Assembly (NCBI RefSeq): GCF_014646155.1
Contig: NZ_BMMX01000031.1
Span: 1-63,389, forward strand
From: Mangrovihabitans endophyticus
Lineage (GTDB): Bacteria; Actinomycetota; Actinomycetes; Mycobacteriales; Micromonosporaceae
Direction of reading: 5' to 3'
Length of the DNA stretch: 63,389 nt
In this document: one piece after another, positions 15,626 to 24,317 of the stretch
Layout of the letters: each line of letters starts with the position of its first letter
Numbering within the stretch: the stretch's first letter is position 1
Notes under the pieces: model-generated
Seen by the model: only the letters and a program-made list of their open reading frames with translations
Databases searched by the model: none
What the model was told of the DNA's origin: nothing
Made by a program: the position numbers and the translations under genes

Positions 15626-17125
15626 TTAACTGAGCCGGATCATGTTCCAGGACATCGGGGGCAGCACCGCCAGCATCCGGCCGCCGTCCAGTTTCGGATC
15701 GTCGAGCCGGCGCGGCTGCACCCGGTCGGGATGCAACCGGTCGTTGACCGCCTCCGGGTCGTCGTCCGCCAGCGCGGTGTGCGCCGCCGACGTCAACCCG
15801 CCGAACCCGCGCAGGTCCGCGTCCAGGCTCATCGGCTCGTGCTGATGCCGGTTCACCGCGAACAGCACCGGGCCGTCGTCGCCGGCCACCGCCACCGCGT
15901 CCAGCAGCGGCACCTCACCGAACGCCGCGGTCTCGTGCATCGGGGACCGCACCGGCACCTGCAGCACGGTGCCGCGGGCGTGCCGCGACGTCAACGCGTA
16001 CGGGTGGAAGATGGCTTGCCGCCACGCCGGACCGCCCGGCTCGGTCATGATCGAGGCGATCACGTTGACCAACTGGGCCTGGCAGCCGATGCGTACCCGG
16101 TCGGCGTGCCGCAGCAGGCTGATCAGCAGGTTGCCGACCACCACCGCGTCGGTGACCGAGTAGACGTCCTCGATCAGTCGCGGCGTGGCGGCGACCTCCA
16201 GGTTCGTCTCGGCGGCGAACCGGCTCTGGTACCAGACGTTCCACTCGTCGAACGAGATGTCGATGCGCTTGCGGTGCCGGCCCACCGCACGCACGTGGTC
16301 GGCGGTGGCGACCACCGCGTCGATGAACCGGTCCATGCCCGTCGCGGCGGCCAGGAAGCTGTCCCGGTCGTCGCCGTGCTGCTGGTAGTAGCCGTGCATG
16401 GAGACGTAGTCGACCACGTCGTACGCCTCCGAGAGCACCGTCGACTCCCAGGTGCCGAAGGTGGGCATGTCGAGGCTGGAACTGCCGCACGCAACCAACT
16501 CGATCGACGGGTCCACCTGGCGCATCGCCTTGCCGGTCTCGTGCGCCAGACGCGCGTACTCGACGGCGGTCTTGTGGCCGATCTGCCAGGGGCCGTCCAT
16601 CTCATTGCCCAGACACCAGACTTTCACCCCGTACGGCTGCGCGCTGCCGTTGCGGCGGCGCAGATCCGACCAGTATGTGCCGGAGGCCAGGTTGCAGTAT
16701 TCGACCAGGGCGCGGGCGGCGTCGATGCCCCGGGTGCCCAGGTTCACCGCCATCATCGTGCCGGTGCCCACGGTGGCCGCCCAGCGGTGGAACTCGTCCA
16801 CGCCCACCCGGTTCGGCTCGATGGAACGCCACGCCAGGTCCAGCCGCGCCGGGCGCTGGTCCACCGGGCCGATGCCGTCCTCCCAGCGGTATCCGGAGAC
16901 GAAGTTGCCGCCGGGGTAGCGCACGATCGGCACGCCGAGCTCGCGCACCAGATCCGCGACGTCGCCACGGAACCCGTCCGCGTCGGCGGTGGGGTGTCCC
17001 GGCTCGAAGATGCCGGTGTAGACACACCGCCCCATGTGTTCGACGAACGAGCCGAACAGCCGGGGGTCCACCTCCCCGACGCGGTAGGCCGGGTCCACGG
17101 TCAGTGCAGCGGTCAGCATGGTCAT
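15626..17125 (-). CDS. GH51 alpha-L-arabinofuranosidase
   Basis: A 499-residue intracellular enzyme that releases terminal arabinose from arabino-oligosaccharides. The acid/base lies in GNEMDGPWQIGH (E175) and the nucleophile in DISFDEWNVWY (E294), both in the positions typical of GH51. FGSFVEHMGRCVYTGIFEPG at the N-terminus and RYPGGNFVSGYRWEDGIGP (residues 69-87) are also family signatures. There is no signal peptide, consistent with acting on sugars imported by the transporter encoded upstream. Its ATG overlaps the permease stop (ATGA). Some GH51 enzymes also act as endoglucanases or xylosidases, but this subtype is usually arabinose-specific. Confidence 0.92.
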   Translation of the reverse strand: MTMLTAALTVDPAYRVGEVDPRLFGSFVEHMGRCVYTGIFEPGHPTADADGFRGDVADLVRELGVPIVRYPGGNFVSGYRWEDGIGPVDQRPARLDLAWRSIEPNRVGVDEFHRWAATVGTGTMMAVNLGTRGIDAARALVEYCNLASGTYWSDLRRRNGSAQPYGVKVWCLGNEMDGPWQIGHKTAVEYARLAHETGKAMRQVDPSIELVACGSSSLDMPTFGTWESTVLSEAYDVVDYVSMHGYYQQHGDDRDSFLAAATGMDRFIDAVVATADHVRAVGRHRKRIDISFDEWNVWYQSRFAAETNLEVAATPRLIEDVYSVTDAVVVGNLLISLLRHADRVRIGCQAQLVNVIASIMTEPGGPAWRQAIFHPYALTSRHARGTVLQVPVRSPMHETAAFGEVPLLDAVAVAGDDGPVLFAVNRHQHEPMSLDADLRGFGGLTSAAHTALADDDPEAVNDRLHPDRVQPRRLDDPKLDGGRMLAVLPPMSWNMIRLS

Positions 17126-17967
17126 CCCTTCAGGCCGGTGCCGGCGATGCCCTCGACGATGTTGCGCTGGAACAGCAGGAAGACGGCGACCAGCGGGATG
17201 GCGCCCAGGATCGCCGAAGCCATGGTGTCGGCGTACCGGATGCCGAAGGTGCCCTGCACGGTGGCCAAGCCGACCGGAATGGTCATGATGTCCGGGTTGC
17301 TCAGCACCACCAGCGGCCACAGCAGGTCGTTCCAGGAGGTGACGAACGCGAAGATGGCCACCGCGGAGATGGCCGGCCGGGCCAACGGCATGACGATCCG
17401 CCGGTAGATCCGCCAGAAGTTCGCCCCGTCCATCCGGGCGACCTCCTCCAGCTCGCGGGGCAGGCCGTCGAAGAACTGCAGGAAGATGAAGACCGCGACC
17501 GCGGTGGGAATCTGCGGCAGGCTCACCGCCCAGAACGTGTTCAGCAGATGCAGCGAGTCGAACTCGCGGAACTGCGGCACGATGAGCACCTGCGGCGGGA
17601 TCATGATGCCGGCCAGAATGCCCCAGAACAGCACCCGCCGGAACCGGAACCGCAGGCGGGACAGGGCGAACCCGGCCAGGCTCGCGGTGAAGACCGTCCC
17701 GGTCGCGGTGAGGCACGCGATGACCAGGCTGGAGCCGAACCAGCGCAGGATGTCGGTCTCGTTGAGGATGCGGCCGAACGCGTCGAAGGTCGGGTTGTCG
17801 ATCAGCCAGGTGGTGCGGGTGGTCTCCGCGTTCGGCTTCAGCGCCGTGTCCAGCGCCCAGGCCACCGGCCCGATCCACAGCACCGCGAAAGCGATCAGCA
17901 CGCCGAGACAGACACGGTTGAACAGCTTCGTGCGCGTCTCCACGCGCGCGGCGAGGTCCACGGCCAT
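17122..17967 (-). CDS. ABC sugar transporter permease (MalG type)
   Basis: A 281-residue inner permease with six membrane helices. The cytoplasmic EAA loop reads EVARMDGANFWRIYRRIVMP (residues about 186-205), which docks the ATPase. It lies 1 base after the first permease and overlaps the GH51 start, so it is the third gene of the import operon. No ATPase gene is in the operon; such CUT1 systems in actinobacteria usually share an MsiK-type ATPase encoded elsewhere. Confidence 0.9.
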   Translation of the reverse strand: MAVDLAARVETRTKLFNRVCLGVLIAFAVLWIGPVAWALDTALKPNAETTRTTWLIDNPTFDAFGRILNETDILRWFGSSLVIACLTATGTVFTASLAGFALSRLRFRFRRVLFWGILAGIMIPPQVLIVPQFREFDSLHLLNTFWAVSLPQIPTAVAVFIFLQFFDGLPRELEEVARMDGANFWRIYRRIVMPLARPAISAVAIFAFVTSWNDLLWPLVVLSNPDIMTIPVGLATVQGTFGIRYADTMASAILGAIPLVAVFLLFQRNIVEGIAGTGLKG

Positions 17968-17968
17968 C

Positions 17969-18910
17969 TCAGATCTCCTTCTGCCCGCGCCGCACGATCC
18001 GGAACCAGATCGCGGACACCGTCAGCACCACGAGGAAGAACAGCATCGACACCGCGGCGGCGTAACCGATGCGGTAGTTGGTGAAGCCCTCGTCGTAGAC
18101 GTACTCGATGAGTGACCGGGTGGCGAAGTTCGGCCCGCCGGAGGTCATGATGTACATCTGGTCGAACACCTTCAGCGAGGCGATCACCTGCAGCACCGCG
18201 ACAAGCGTGGTGGTACGCCCGAGCAGCGGCACGGTGATGCGGCGGATCTGCTGCCACGGCCCGGCGCCGTCGATCGCCGACGCCTCGTACAGGTCGCGGG
18301 GAATCTCCTGCAGCCCGGCCAGATAGAGCACGAAGTTGAAGCCGAGCGTCCACCACAGCGTGGTCAGCGCCAGCGACGGCATCGCCCAGTCCGGGTCGCC
18401 CAGCCAGTTCGGCGCCGTGATGCCGATGTGGCCGAGCATGTTCTGCAGCAGGCCCAGCTCCGGCGTGTAGAGGAACATCCAGATCAGCGCCACCACCGCC
18501 GACGGCAGGATGTACGGCATGAAGAACGCAAGCCGGAAGAACCAGCGCCCGCGCGCGGCCCGGTCGGCGAGCAGCGCGAAGGCCAGGGCCAACACGATCA
18601 GCGGCGGCGTGGTCAGGATGGTGAACCACAGGGTGTGCCACAGCGACGACCAGAAATCGGCGCTGCGCAACGCCTCCGCGTAGTTGCCGAACCCGGCGAA
18701 GGCGCCGAGCCCGGACTGCACCAGGCTGGCGTCGAAGAAGCTCATCACCAGCCCGTACGCCGCGGGCCCGAGAATGAACAGCAGATACAGCGTCAGGAAC
18801 GGGGCCAGGAAACCGGCCGCGGGCAGGCCGTGCCGGTCCGCACGGGCCGGGCGGGGCGTGGGCTGCGACGCCCCCGCGGCCGGGCGTACGGCGGTCTGCG
18901 TGGTGCTCAC
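17969..18910 (-). CDS. ABC sugar transporter permease (MalF type)
   Basis: A 313-residue permease with a Pro/Ala-rich cytoplasmic N-terminus of about 30 residues and six helices. The EAA loop is EASAIDGAGPWQQIRRITVP. The start is the GTG at 18910, which overlaps the TGA of the binding-protein gene by 4 bases (GTGA). It should pair with the MalG-type permease to form the channel. Confidence 0.9.
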   Translation of the reverse strand: MSTTQTAVRPAAGASQPTPRPARADRHGLPAAGFLAPFLTLYLLFILGPAAYGLVMSFFDASLVQSGLGAFAGFGNYAEALRSADFWSSLWHTLWFTILTTPPLIVLALAFALLADRAARGRWFFRLAFFMPYILPSAVVALIWMFLYTPELGLLQNMLGHIGITAPNWLGDPDWAMPSLALTTLWWTLGFNFVLYLAGLQEIPRDLYEASAIDGAGPWQQIRRITVPLLGRTTTLVAVLQVIASLKVFDQMYIMTSGGPNFATRSLIEYVYDEGFTNYRIGYAAAVSMLFFLVVLTVSAIWFRIVRRGQKEI

Positions 18911-20268
18911 CGCGCACCTCCCTCGATCGGTGACGGTGTGCCGGCCAGGTCGAGAAGCTGGTCGCGCATCTGGGCGAGCGCGGCACCGGGCTGCTGCTGG
19001 CCGCCGAGCACCGTGGCCACCGCGTTACTGGTGACGATTTCGAAGTTCGAACCGGACCCGGAGTACCACCCCTGCGGGTCGTAGACCGCGCCCTGCGCCG
19101 CCGCGGCGTACGCGGAGTTCGGGGTCATCGCCCGGTAGGCGGCGCTGTTGCGGAACGGCAGCCAGGCCGGGATGTGACCGCCCTGCGCCCAGGTCTTGCT
19201 CTGATCCAGCAGCGACTTGATCAGCGTCAGCGAGCGGTCGCGGCGTTCCGGATCGGTGTCCGGCTGCTTGGGGATCACCAGCGTGTGCGAGTCGGCCTGC
19301 ACGGCGTACCGGCCGCCGCCGAACACGTTGGGGAACAACGTCATGGAGAACGGCATCTCCGCGGTCTGGAAGGTGGATATCTCCCACTCGCCCTGGAAGT
19401 AGAAGCCGGCCTGGCCGTTGGCGAACGTGGCGATCGCGCCCTGATAGTCGATGCCGCCGGGCACCAGGCCGGAGGACGTCAACGAGCGCAGGAAGGTCAG
19501 CACCCGCATCGCCTTGCCCCGGTCGATCACCACCTGCGCGCCGTCGTCGGCCAGCATCTGCCCGCCGAGCTGGCTGTACAGCGACTGGAAGATCCGCCAC
19601 GGGGTGGCTGAGTCACCGTTGATCGACACGACGCCGCCGTACGTCTTGGTCACCTGCTTGGCCCGGCGCATCGCGTCGGTGAACTTCTCCGCACTGTCCA
19701 ACGAGGTGAGCTTGCCGGCGGAGTCCAGCAGGCCCGCCTTCTCGCAGACGTCGGTGTTGTAGAACATGACGAACGGGTGGGTGTCCAACGGGATCGCGTA
19801 CGCCTTGCCGTCCACCAGCCCCGCCCGCCACGCGGTCGGGTCCAGTTTGTCCGGCGTGATGCCGGACCGGGCCAGTTCGTCGAGGGGCAACTGTTCCAGC
19901 AGACCCGAGGCGATGAGCGTCTTCGCCCGGGTCAGGTGGGCGACGGCCACATCCGGCGGTTTCGCGCCGAGGGTGGCCAGGGACAGCTTGGTGTAGTACG
20001 GATTCCCCCAGGCCAGCGTGACGGCCTTCAGGTCGGTGCCGGGATGGGCGGCACGGAAACCGTCCAGCATCTCGGTCATCCGCACGCCGTCGCCGCCGCC
20101 GAAGAGGTTCCAGAAATCCAGCGAGCCGGCGGATTCACGGCCCGTGCCGAGCCCGCTGAGCACCGGGGCCGAGCATCCGGCCAGGACGGCGCCCGCACCC
20201 AGCCCGGCGGCGCCGCGCAGCAGATCCCGGCGGCGCAGGCCCGCGCCGGAACCGGTGAAGTCGCTCAT
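18907..20268 (-). CDS. Sugar ABC transporter binding lipoprotein (Tat-exported)
   Basis: A 453-residue extracellular solute-binding protein. RRRDLLRGAAGLGAGAVLAGC (cited as residues 12-32) combines a twin-arginine motif with a lipobox, so it is probably exported folded and lipidated at C32. The mature part has the family-1 binding protein pattern (DFWNLFGGGDG, PYYTKLSLATLG, GIPLDTHPFVMFYN-like hinge). With the downstream GH51 enzyme, arabino-oligosaccharides are the likely ligand (inference). First gene of a four-gene operon; the start at 20268 avoids an implausible Arg-rich N-terminus. Confidence 0.88.
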   Translation of the reverse strand: MSDFTGSGAGLRRRDLLRGAAGLGAGAVLAGCSAPVLSGLGTGRESAGSLDFWNLFGGGDGVRMTEMLDGFRAAHPGTDLKAVTLAWGNPYYTKLSLATLGAKPPDVAVAHLTRAKTLIASGLLEQLPLDELARSGITPDKLDPTAWRAGLVDGKAYAIPLDTHPFVMFYNTDVCEKAGLLDSAGKLTSLDSAEKFTDAMRRAKQVTKTYGGVVSINGDSATPWRIFQSLYSQLGGQMLADDGAQVVIDRGKAMRVLTFLRSLTSSGLVPGGIDYQGAIATFANGQAGFYFQGEWEISTFQTAEMPFSMTLFPNVFGGGRYAVQADSHTLVIPKQPDTDPERRDRSLTLIKSLLDQSKTWAQGGHIPAWLPFRNSAAYRAMTPNSAYAAAAQGAVYDPQGWYSGSGSNFEIVTSNAVATVLGGQQQPGAALAQMRDQLLDLAGTPSPIEGGAR

Positions 20269-20316
20269 GGTCGGAGCTTGCCCGCGGCGGCGCGGCCCGG
20301 TCCACCGGTGCAGACC

Positions 20317-20352
20317 CGCGAAGACGCGAAGACACGAACGCGAAACGCGAAG
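20317..20352. promoter_or_regulatory. Iterated CGCGAA direct repeats in the sugar operon promoter region
   Basis: CGCGAAG occurs twice, followed by ACACGAA, CGCGAAA and CGCGAAG at 7-9-base steps. It lies between the divergent binding-protein and small membrane protein genes. Spacing is shorter than a helical turn, so it may be a simple repeat rather than an operator array. Confidence 0.3.
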
Positions 20353-20405
20353 CACGCCCGGCGACCGCGCGAGGGTCCGGCGGTCCCGCGGTGTACGGTC
20401 GCGTC

Positions 20406-20711
20406 ATGGCTGTTCCCACCGCGGCGATCACCGCCGGGTCCCTGATCGGCGGATGGCAGCTCGCCCGCCGCACCGGCATCCGTCCGCTGGGCGGCGCCGT
20501 GCTGGCCGCCGGTGGCGCGCTCGCGGGCCGCGAGTGGGCCCGGCGCACCAGCCCGGCCACCACGGCGGCGCTCGTCGCGACCTACGTCGGCGCGTTCGGG
20601 CTGTCACACCCGCTGGCCAAGCGCATCGGCTCGTGGCCGGCCGTGCTGGCCGTCTCGGCGCTGACCGCCGCGGTGTCCTGGGCCGCCGCGGACCGCAACG
20701 CCGCGCACTGA
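20406..20711 (+). CDS. Small membrane protein, unknown function
   Basis: A 101-residue protein from the ATG at 20406, leaderless: TACGGT (20394-20399) ends 6 bases before it. Three hydrophobic segments alternate with Arg-rich turns (LARRTGIRPLGG, REWARRTSP, LAKRIGSWP), giving a small positive-inside membrane protein. No family recognised. Convergent with the broken small gene at 20715-20961. Confidence 0.65.
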   Translation: MAVPTAAITAGSLIGGWQLARRTGIRPLGGAVLAAGGALAGREWARRTSPATTAALVATYVGAFGLSHPLAKRIGSWPAVLAVSALTAAVSWAAADRNAAH

Positions 20712-20714
20712 TCG

Positions 20715-20961
20715 TCACCGGTGCAGGAGCATCAGCGAACGCAGCAACGCGCGCAGTGACGGCTCGTCGGTGAACCGCACCGCGGTCATCCCGACACGGG
20801 CGGCGGCCCCGGGCATCGGCCCGCCGAGCATTTCCGGCCAGCGATCCCAGTACGCGGCGATCGCCTCCGCGTAGTGCGGGAACCGCGCGGTCAGGTCCGC
20901 GGTCGCCGCGGCGAACGAGCGGCCGCGGTCCTGCTCCTCGGTCCAGCTCGGGCTACGCCAT
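20715..20961 (-). pseudogene. Small hypothetical gene with a frameshift at its third codon
   Basis: ATG GCG at 20961 is followed at once by TAG, but removing one T gives MASPSWTEEQDRGRSFAAA and a clean frame to TGA at 20715 (PHYAEAIAAYWDRWPEMLGG, ALLRSLMLLHR). The out-of-frame continuation has no start codon of its own and begins directly after the ftsH stop. The protein of about 81 residues is soluble and acidic-aromatic; family unknown. The single-base insertion may be a true mutation or a sequencing error. Confidence 0.6.
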
Positions 20962-20975
20962 TCTCGCGGGGATGC

Positions 20976-22982
20976 TCAGTCCGCGGACACCGGCACGCCC
21001 GGCCGGTGGTCCGTACCCGGCGCCTCGCCGCGGGCCACCGCACCCGGCGCCGCGTCGCGCGCGATGCCCGCCGCCGCGTACGCCGCGTCCTCGTCCAGGG
21101 TCTCGGTCTCCAACAGGGTGGTCGCCAACGCGTCGAGTTGTTCGCGATGGTCGCGCAGCAACCGCAGGGCCGCGGCGTAACACTCCTCGACGATGGCGCG
21201 GACCTCGCGGTCCACGAGCTCCTTGGTGGCCGGGGCCACGCCGTCCAGCCCCAGCGGGGATTCGCTGCCCGGCGGCGGCAGCACCGTGACCGGCCCGATC
21301 GCATCGCTCATGCCCCAGCGGCCGACCATCTGCCGGGCGATGGTGTTGACCTGGTCCAGGTCGTTCTCCGCGCCGGTGGTCATCTCCCCGAAGACCACCT
21401 CCTCGGCGGCCCGGCCGCCCAGCGCGCCGATGATCCGGCCGCGCAGGTAGCGGGCGGAGTATCCGTACCGGTCCTCCTCCGGGCTCTGGAAGGTGACGCC
21501 GAGCGCCTGCCCGCGCGGAATGATGGAGATCTTGCGAACCGGGTCGGCGCCGGGCGTGAGCATGCCCAGCAGCGCGTGCCCGGACTCGTGGAAGGCGGTG
21601 CGCCGCTTCTCCTGCGGGGTCAGCATGATGCCGCGTACCGTGCCGAGCACGATCTTCTCCAGGGCGTCGGAGAAGTCGGCCTGGCCGACGGTGTCGCGGC
21701 GCCGCCGCGCGGCCAGCAACGCCGCCTCGTTGACCAGGTTCTTCAAATCCGCGCCCACCATGCCCGGGGTGGCCGCGGCCACGTTCTGCAGGTTGACGTC
21801 CGGGGCGACCGGTACGCCGCGGGTGTGCACGGCGAGGATCTGCTGCCGGCCGGCGAGGTCGGGCGGGCTCACCGTGACGCGCCGGTCGAACCGGCCCGGC
21901 CGCAGCAACGCCTGGTCGAGGATCTCGGCCCGGTTGGTGGCGGCCAGCACGACCACGCCTTCGCTGCCGGTGAAACCGTCCATCTCGGTGAGGATCTGGT
22001 TCAGGGTCTGCTCGCGTTCGTCGCTGCCGCCGATGCTCTGCGCGCCGCCGCGGGCGCGGCCGATGGCGTCCAGCTCGTCGATGAAGATGATCGCCGGGGC
22101 GACCTTCTTGGCCTGCTCGAACAGGTCGCGTACGCGACTGGCGCCGACACCCACGATCATCTCGATGAACTCGGACGCGGACATCGAGAAGAACGGCACC
22201 TCGGCCTCGCCGGCCACCGCGCGGGCGAGCAGCGTCTTGCCGGTGCCGGGCGGGCCGGACAGCAGCACGCCGTGCGGGATCTGCGCACCGAGGCGGCGGT
22301 AGCGTTCCTGGTCGCGCAGGAAGTCGACGATCTCGGTGACCTCCTGTTCCACCTCCTCGATCCCGGCGACGTCGGCGAACGTGGTGCGCGGGCCCTGATC
22401 GGGTTGATAGAGCTTGGCCCGGCTGCGGCCGAATCCACCGATGCCGCCGCCGGCCGCCGCGGCGGCGCTGCGGCGCAGGAACCAGATCAGCAGGCCGACC
22501 AGCAGCAGCGTGGGGCCGAAGCCGAGCAGCACCTGCTGCCAGACCGGCGCGGGCGCGTCCGGCGGGTTCGCGTTCACCGGCACGCCCTTGGCCTGCAACG
22601 CGGCGAGCAGGTTGTCGGCCGCGAAGGAGGGCCGCTGGGTGGTGAACCTGTCGACCTTCTCGCTGTCGCCGTCGTCGGCGGGCTTGTAGGTGACCTGCTT
22701 GCTGAACTCGCCCTCGATGGTGTCCCCGGTGGAGGTGATCTCGGCGACGTTGGCGGCGGTCAACTGCTGCAGGAAGAACGTGTACGACACGGTGGTCCGC
22801 GGCGCCGGCGCGAGCAGGAACGACGACACGATCCAGTTGATCGCCAACAGCACCAGGAGCATCCATCCGAAGCGCAGCCAGGCCGGGCGTTTCGGCCCCT
22901 GCGGCGGACGGCCGCCCTCGACCCGCCACGGTGTGGGCTTGTCGTCGTCACGCCCGGCCGGGCTGCGCCCTGGAGAGGTCAT
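20976..22982 (-). CDS. ftsH: ATP-dependent zinc metalloprotease FtsH
   Basis: A 668-residue membrane AAA+ protease that degrades misfolded and regulatory membrane proteins. Two membrane helices (about 37-59 and 150-170) bracket a small extracytoplasmic domain. Walker A is GPPGTGKT at 243-250, Walker B IIFIDELDAI at 298-307, the second region of homology ATNRAEILDQALLRPGRFDR at 348-367, and the zinc site HESGH at 465-469. The Ala/Gly-rich segment after helix 2 and the acidic C-terminal tail are unremarkable. The ATG at 22982 is leaderless (TACCGT 7 bases upstream). Actinobacteria often have more than one ftsH; this divergent copy may not be the essential one. Confidence 0.92.
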   Translation of the reverse strand: MTSPGRSPAGRDDDKPTPWRVEGGRPPQGPKRPAWLRFGWMLLVLLAINWIVSSFLLAPAPRTTVSYTFFLQQLTAANVAEITSTGDTIEGEFSKQVTYKPADDGDSEKVDRFTTQRPSFAADNLLAALQAKGVPVNANPPDAPAPVWQQVLLGFGPTLLLVGLLIWFLRRSAAAAAGGGIGGFGRSRAKLYQPDQGPRTTFADVAGIEEVEQEVTEIVDFLRDQERYRRLGAQIPHGVLLSGPPGTGKTLLARAVAGEAEVPFFSMSASEFIEMIVGVGASRVRDLFEQAKKVAPAIIFIDELDAIGRARGGAQSIGGSDEREQTLNQILTEMDGFTGSEGVVVLAATNRAEILDQALLRPGRFDRRVTVSPPDLAGRQQILAVHTRGVPVAPDVNLQNVAAATPGMVGADLKNLVNEAALLAARRRRDTVGQADFSDALEKIVLGTVRGIMLTPQEKRRTAFHESGHALLGMLTPGADPVRKISIIPRGQALGVTFQSPEEDRYGYSARYLRGRIIGALGGRAAEEVVFGEMTTGAENDLDQVNTIARQMVGRWGMSDAIGPVTVLPPPGSESPLGLDGVAPATKELVDREVRAIVEECYAAALRLLRDHREQLDALATTLLETETLDEDAAYAAAGIARDAAPGAVARGEAPGTDHRPGVPVSAD

Positions 22983-22989
22983 GAGCGCG

Positions 22990-23009
22990 ACGGTACCCCC
23001 GTACGGGGG
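22990..23009 (-). promoter_or_regulatory. ftsH promoter with perfect palindrome CCCCCGTACGGGGG
   Basis: The -10 TACCGT (22990-22995 read on the minus strand) is abutted by a perfect 14-base palindrome (22996-23009). C-tract/G-tract palindromes of this shape resemble CsoR-type copper-responsive operators. A protein bound there would cover the -10/-35 spacer. Confidence 0.45.
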
Positions 23010-23081
23010 ACGTCCATCGCCGTGGTGACGAGCGCAACTGGCGCGCCGGGCTCAGCCCCGCCCGGACCCGGTCGCTGCCTG

Positions 23082-24317
23082 TCAGTTTCGGGCGGTGTCG
23101 CGGGGCAGCCGCAGGGTGAACACCGCACCCCGGCCGGGCTCCCCGTGTGCCTCGATGGTGCCGCCGTGCCCGGCCGCGACCTCCCGGGCCAGGGCGAGAC
23201 CCAGGCCGAACCGGCGGTGGTCGTCCGGCCCGGCGCGGGCGAACCGGGCGAACAGCCGCTCGGCGTCGCGCTTGTCGAATCCGGAGCCGTCGTCGCGGAC
23301 CGCCACCCGCACCCAGCCGTCGTCGGCGGCCAGTTCGACGGTGACGTGACCGCCGGACGGGGTGTGGCTCAGGGCGTTGTCGACCAGGGCGTGCACGACC
23401 CGGCGCAGCGCCGCCTCGTGCCCGCGCACCCGCCCCGGCGCGGCGCACCGGTCGATCGTCGCCAGTTCCACCTGCTGGCTCGCGGCCCGCGCGGCGTGCT
23501 CCTCGACCACCTCGCCGACGACCGCGGACAGGTCCACCTCGGTGCGGTCCGCGCGCTTCGCCGGCTGGCTGGACAGCAGCAGATCGTGCACCACTTCGCC
23601 GAGCCGGCGCGTGCCGGTGACTAGCCGGTCGACATCCCGGGCGATCTCGTCCGGGTCGCCACCGCCGCGCAGGTCCATCTGCAGCAACTGGGCCCGCGTG
23701 TGCAACTGGGTCAGGGGTGTGCGCAGTTCGTGGCTGGCGTCGGCGACAAACTGCCGTTGGCGGGTCAGCGCCTCGGCGAGCGGGGCGGTGGCCCGCCCGG
23801 CGAGCAGCCGCGTCACGAGGGCCGCGATGAGCAGCCCGGCGAGTTCGGCGACGGCCAGGGCGACCAGCAGCCGGTTGCGTTCGTCTTCCTGCTCGTACAG
23901 GCCGGTGACGACCTGGAGGGTACGGCCGTCGCGGCGGGTGGTGAGCGCGAGGAAGTCCCCGCCGCCGACGTCGAGTTCGGTGATCTCGGCGGCCCCGCCC
24001 GCCGCGACGCGGTCGAGGGCGGCGCGATACGGCAGCCCGGCGGGCACCTCACCGCCGGCGGACCCGGCGACGGCCGGCTCCGGGCCGGAAGCCTCCGCCG
24101 CGAACACCCAGACGCCCTGCGGCGGGTGGACGCCGCTGCCGTACGCGTCGGCGGTGCGCCGCAGCAGGTCGACGCTGGCGGTGTGCTGGGTGTGCACCAC
24201 CACGATCAGCACGAGCACGCCCACCACGAGGAGGCTGAGGGTGATGGCCGCGGCGGTCTGCACGACCATCGCACGGCGGGCCCGGCGCAGCAGCACGCGA
24301 TCCGGGTCGCGCGTCAC
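23082..24317 (-). CDS. Sensor histidine kinase
   Basis: A 411-residue kinase with helices at about 18-41 and 151-172, an extracytoplasmic sensing region between them and no clear HAMP signature. The dimerisation/phosphoacceptor box is FVADASHELRTPLTQL with H196. The ATP-binding domain carries an N box (HALVDNALSHTP), DDGSGF (G1) and GLGLALAREVAAGHGG (G2). The GTG start overlaps the response regulator stop (GTGA), so the two are translationally coupled. The signal is unknown. Confidence 0.9.
   Translation of the reverse strand: MTRDPDRVLLRRARRAMVVQTAAAITLSLLVVGVLVLIVVVHTQHTASVDLLRRTADAYGSGVHPPQGVWVFAAEASGPEPAVAGSAGGEVPAGLPYRAALDRVAAGGAAEITELDVGGGDFLALTTRRDGRTLQVVTGLYEQEDERNRLLVALAVAELAGLLIAALVTRLLAGRATAPLAEALTRQRQFVADASHELRTPLTQLHTRAQLLQMDLRGGGDPDEIARDVDRLVTGTRRLGEVVHDLLLSSQPAKRADRTEVDLSAVVGEVVEEHAARAASQQVELATIDRCAAPGRVRGHEAALRRVVHALVDNALSHTPSGGHVTVELAADDGWVRVAVRDDGSGFDKRDAERLFARFARAGPDDHRRFGLGLALAREVAAGHGGTIEAHGEPGRGAVFTLRLPRDTARN

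Noticed and set aside
15044..17407. Plus-strand open frame of about 787 codons
   Set aside because: Runs over the end of LysR and antisense to the GH51 gene; composition typical of a high-GC shadow frame.
20874..23624. Plus-strand open frame of about 916 codons
   Set aside because: Antisense to ftsH and the histidine kinase; Val/Gly/Arg/His-rich with no recognisable domain.
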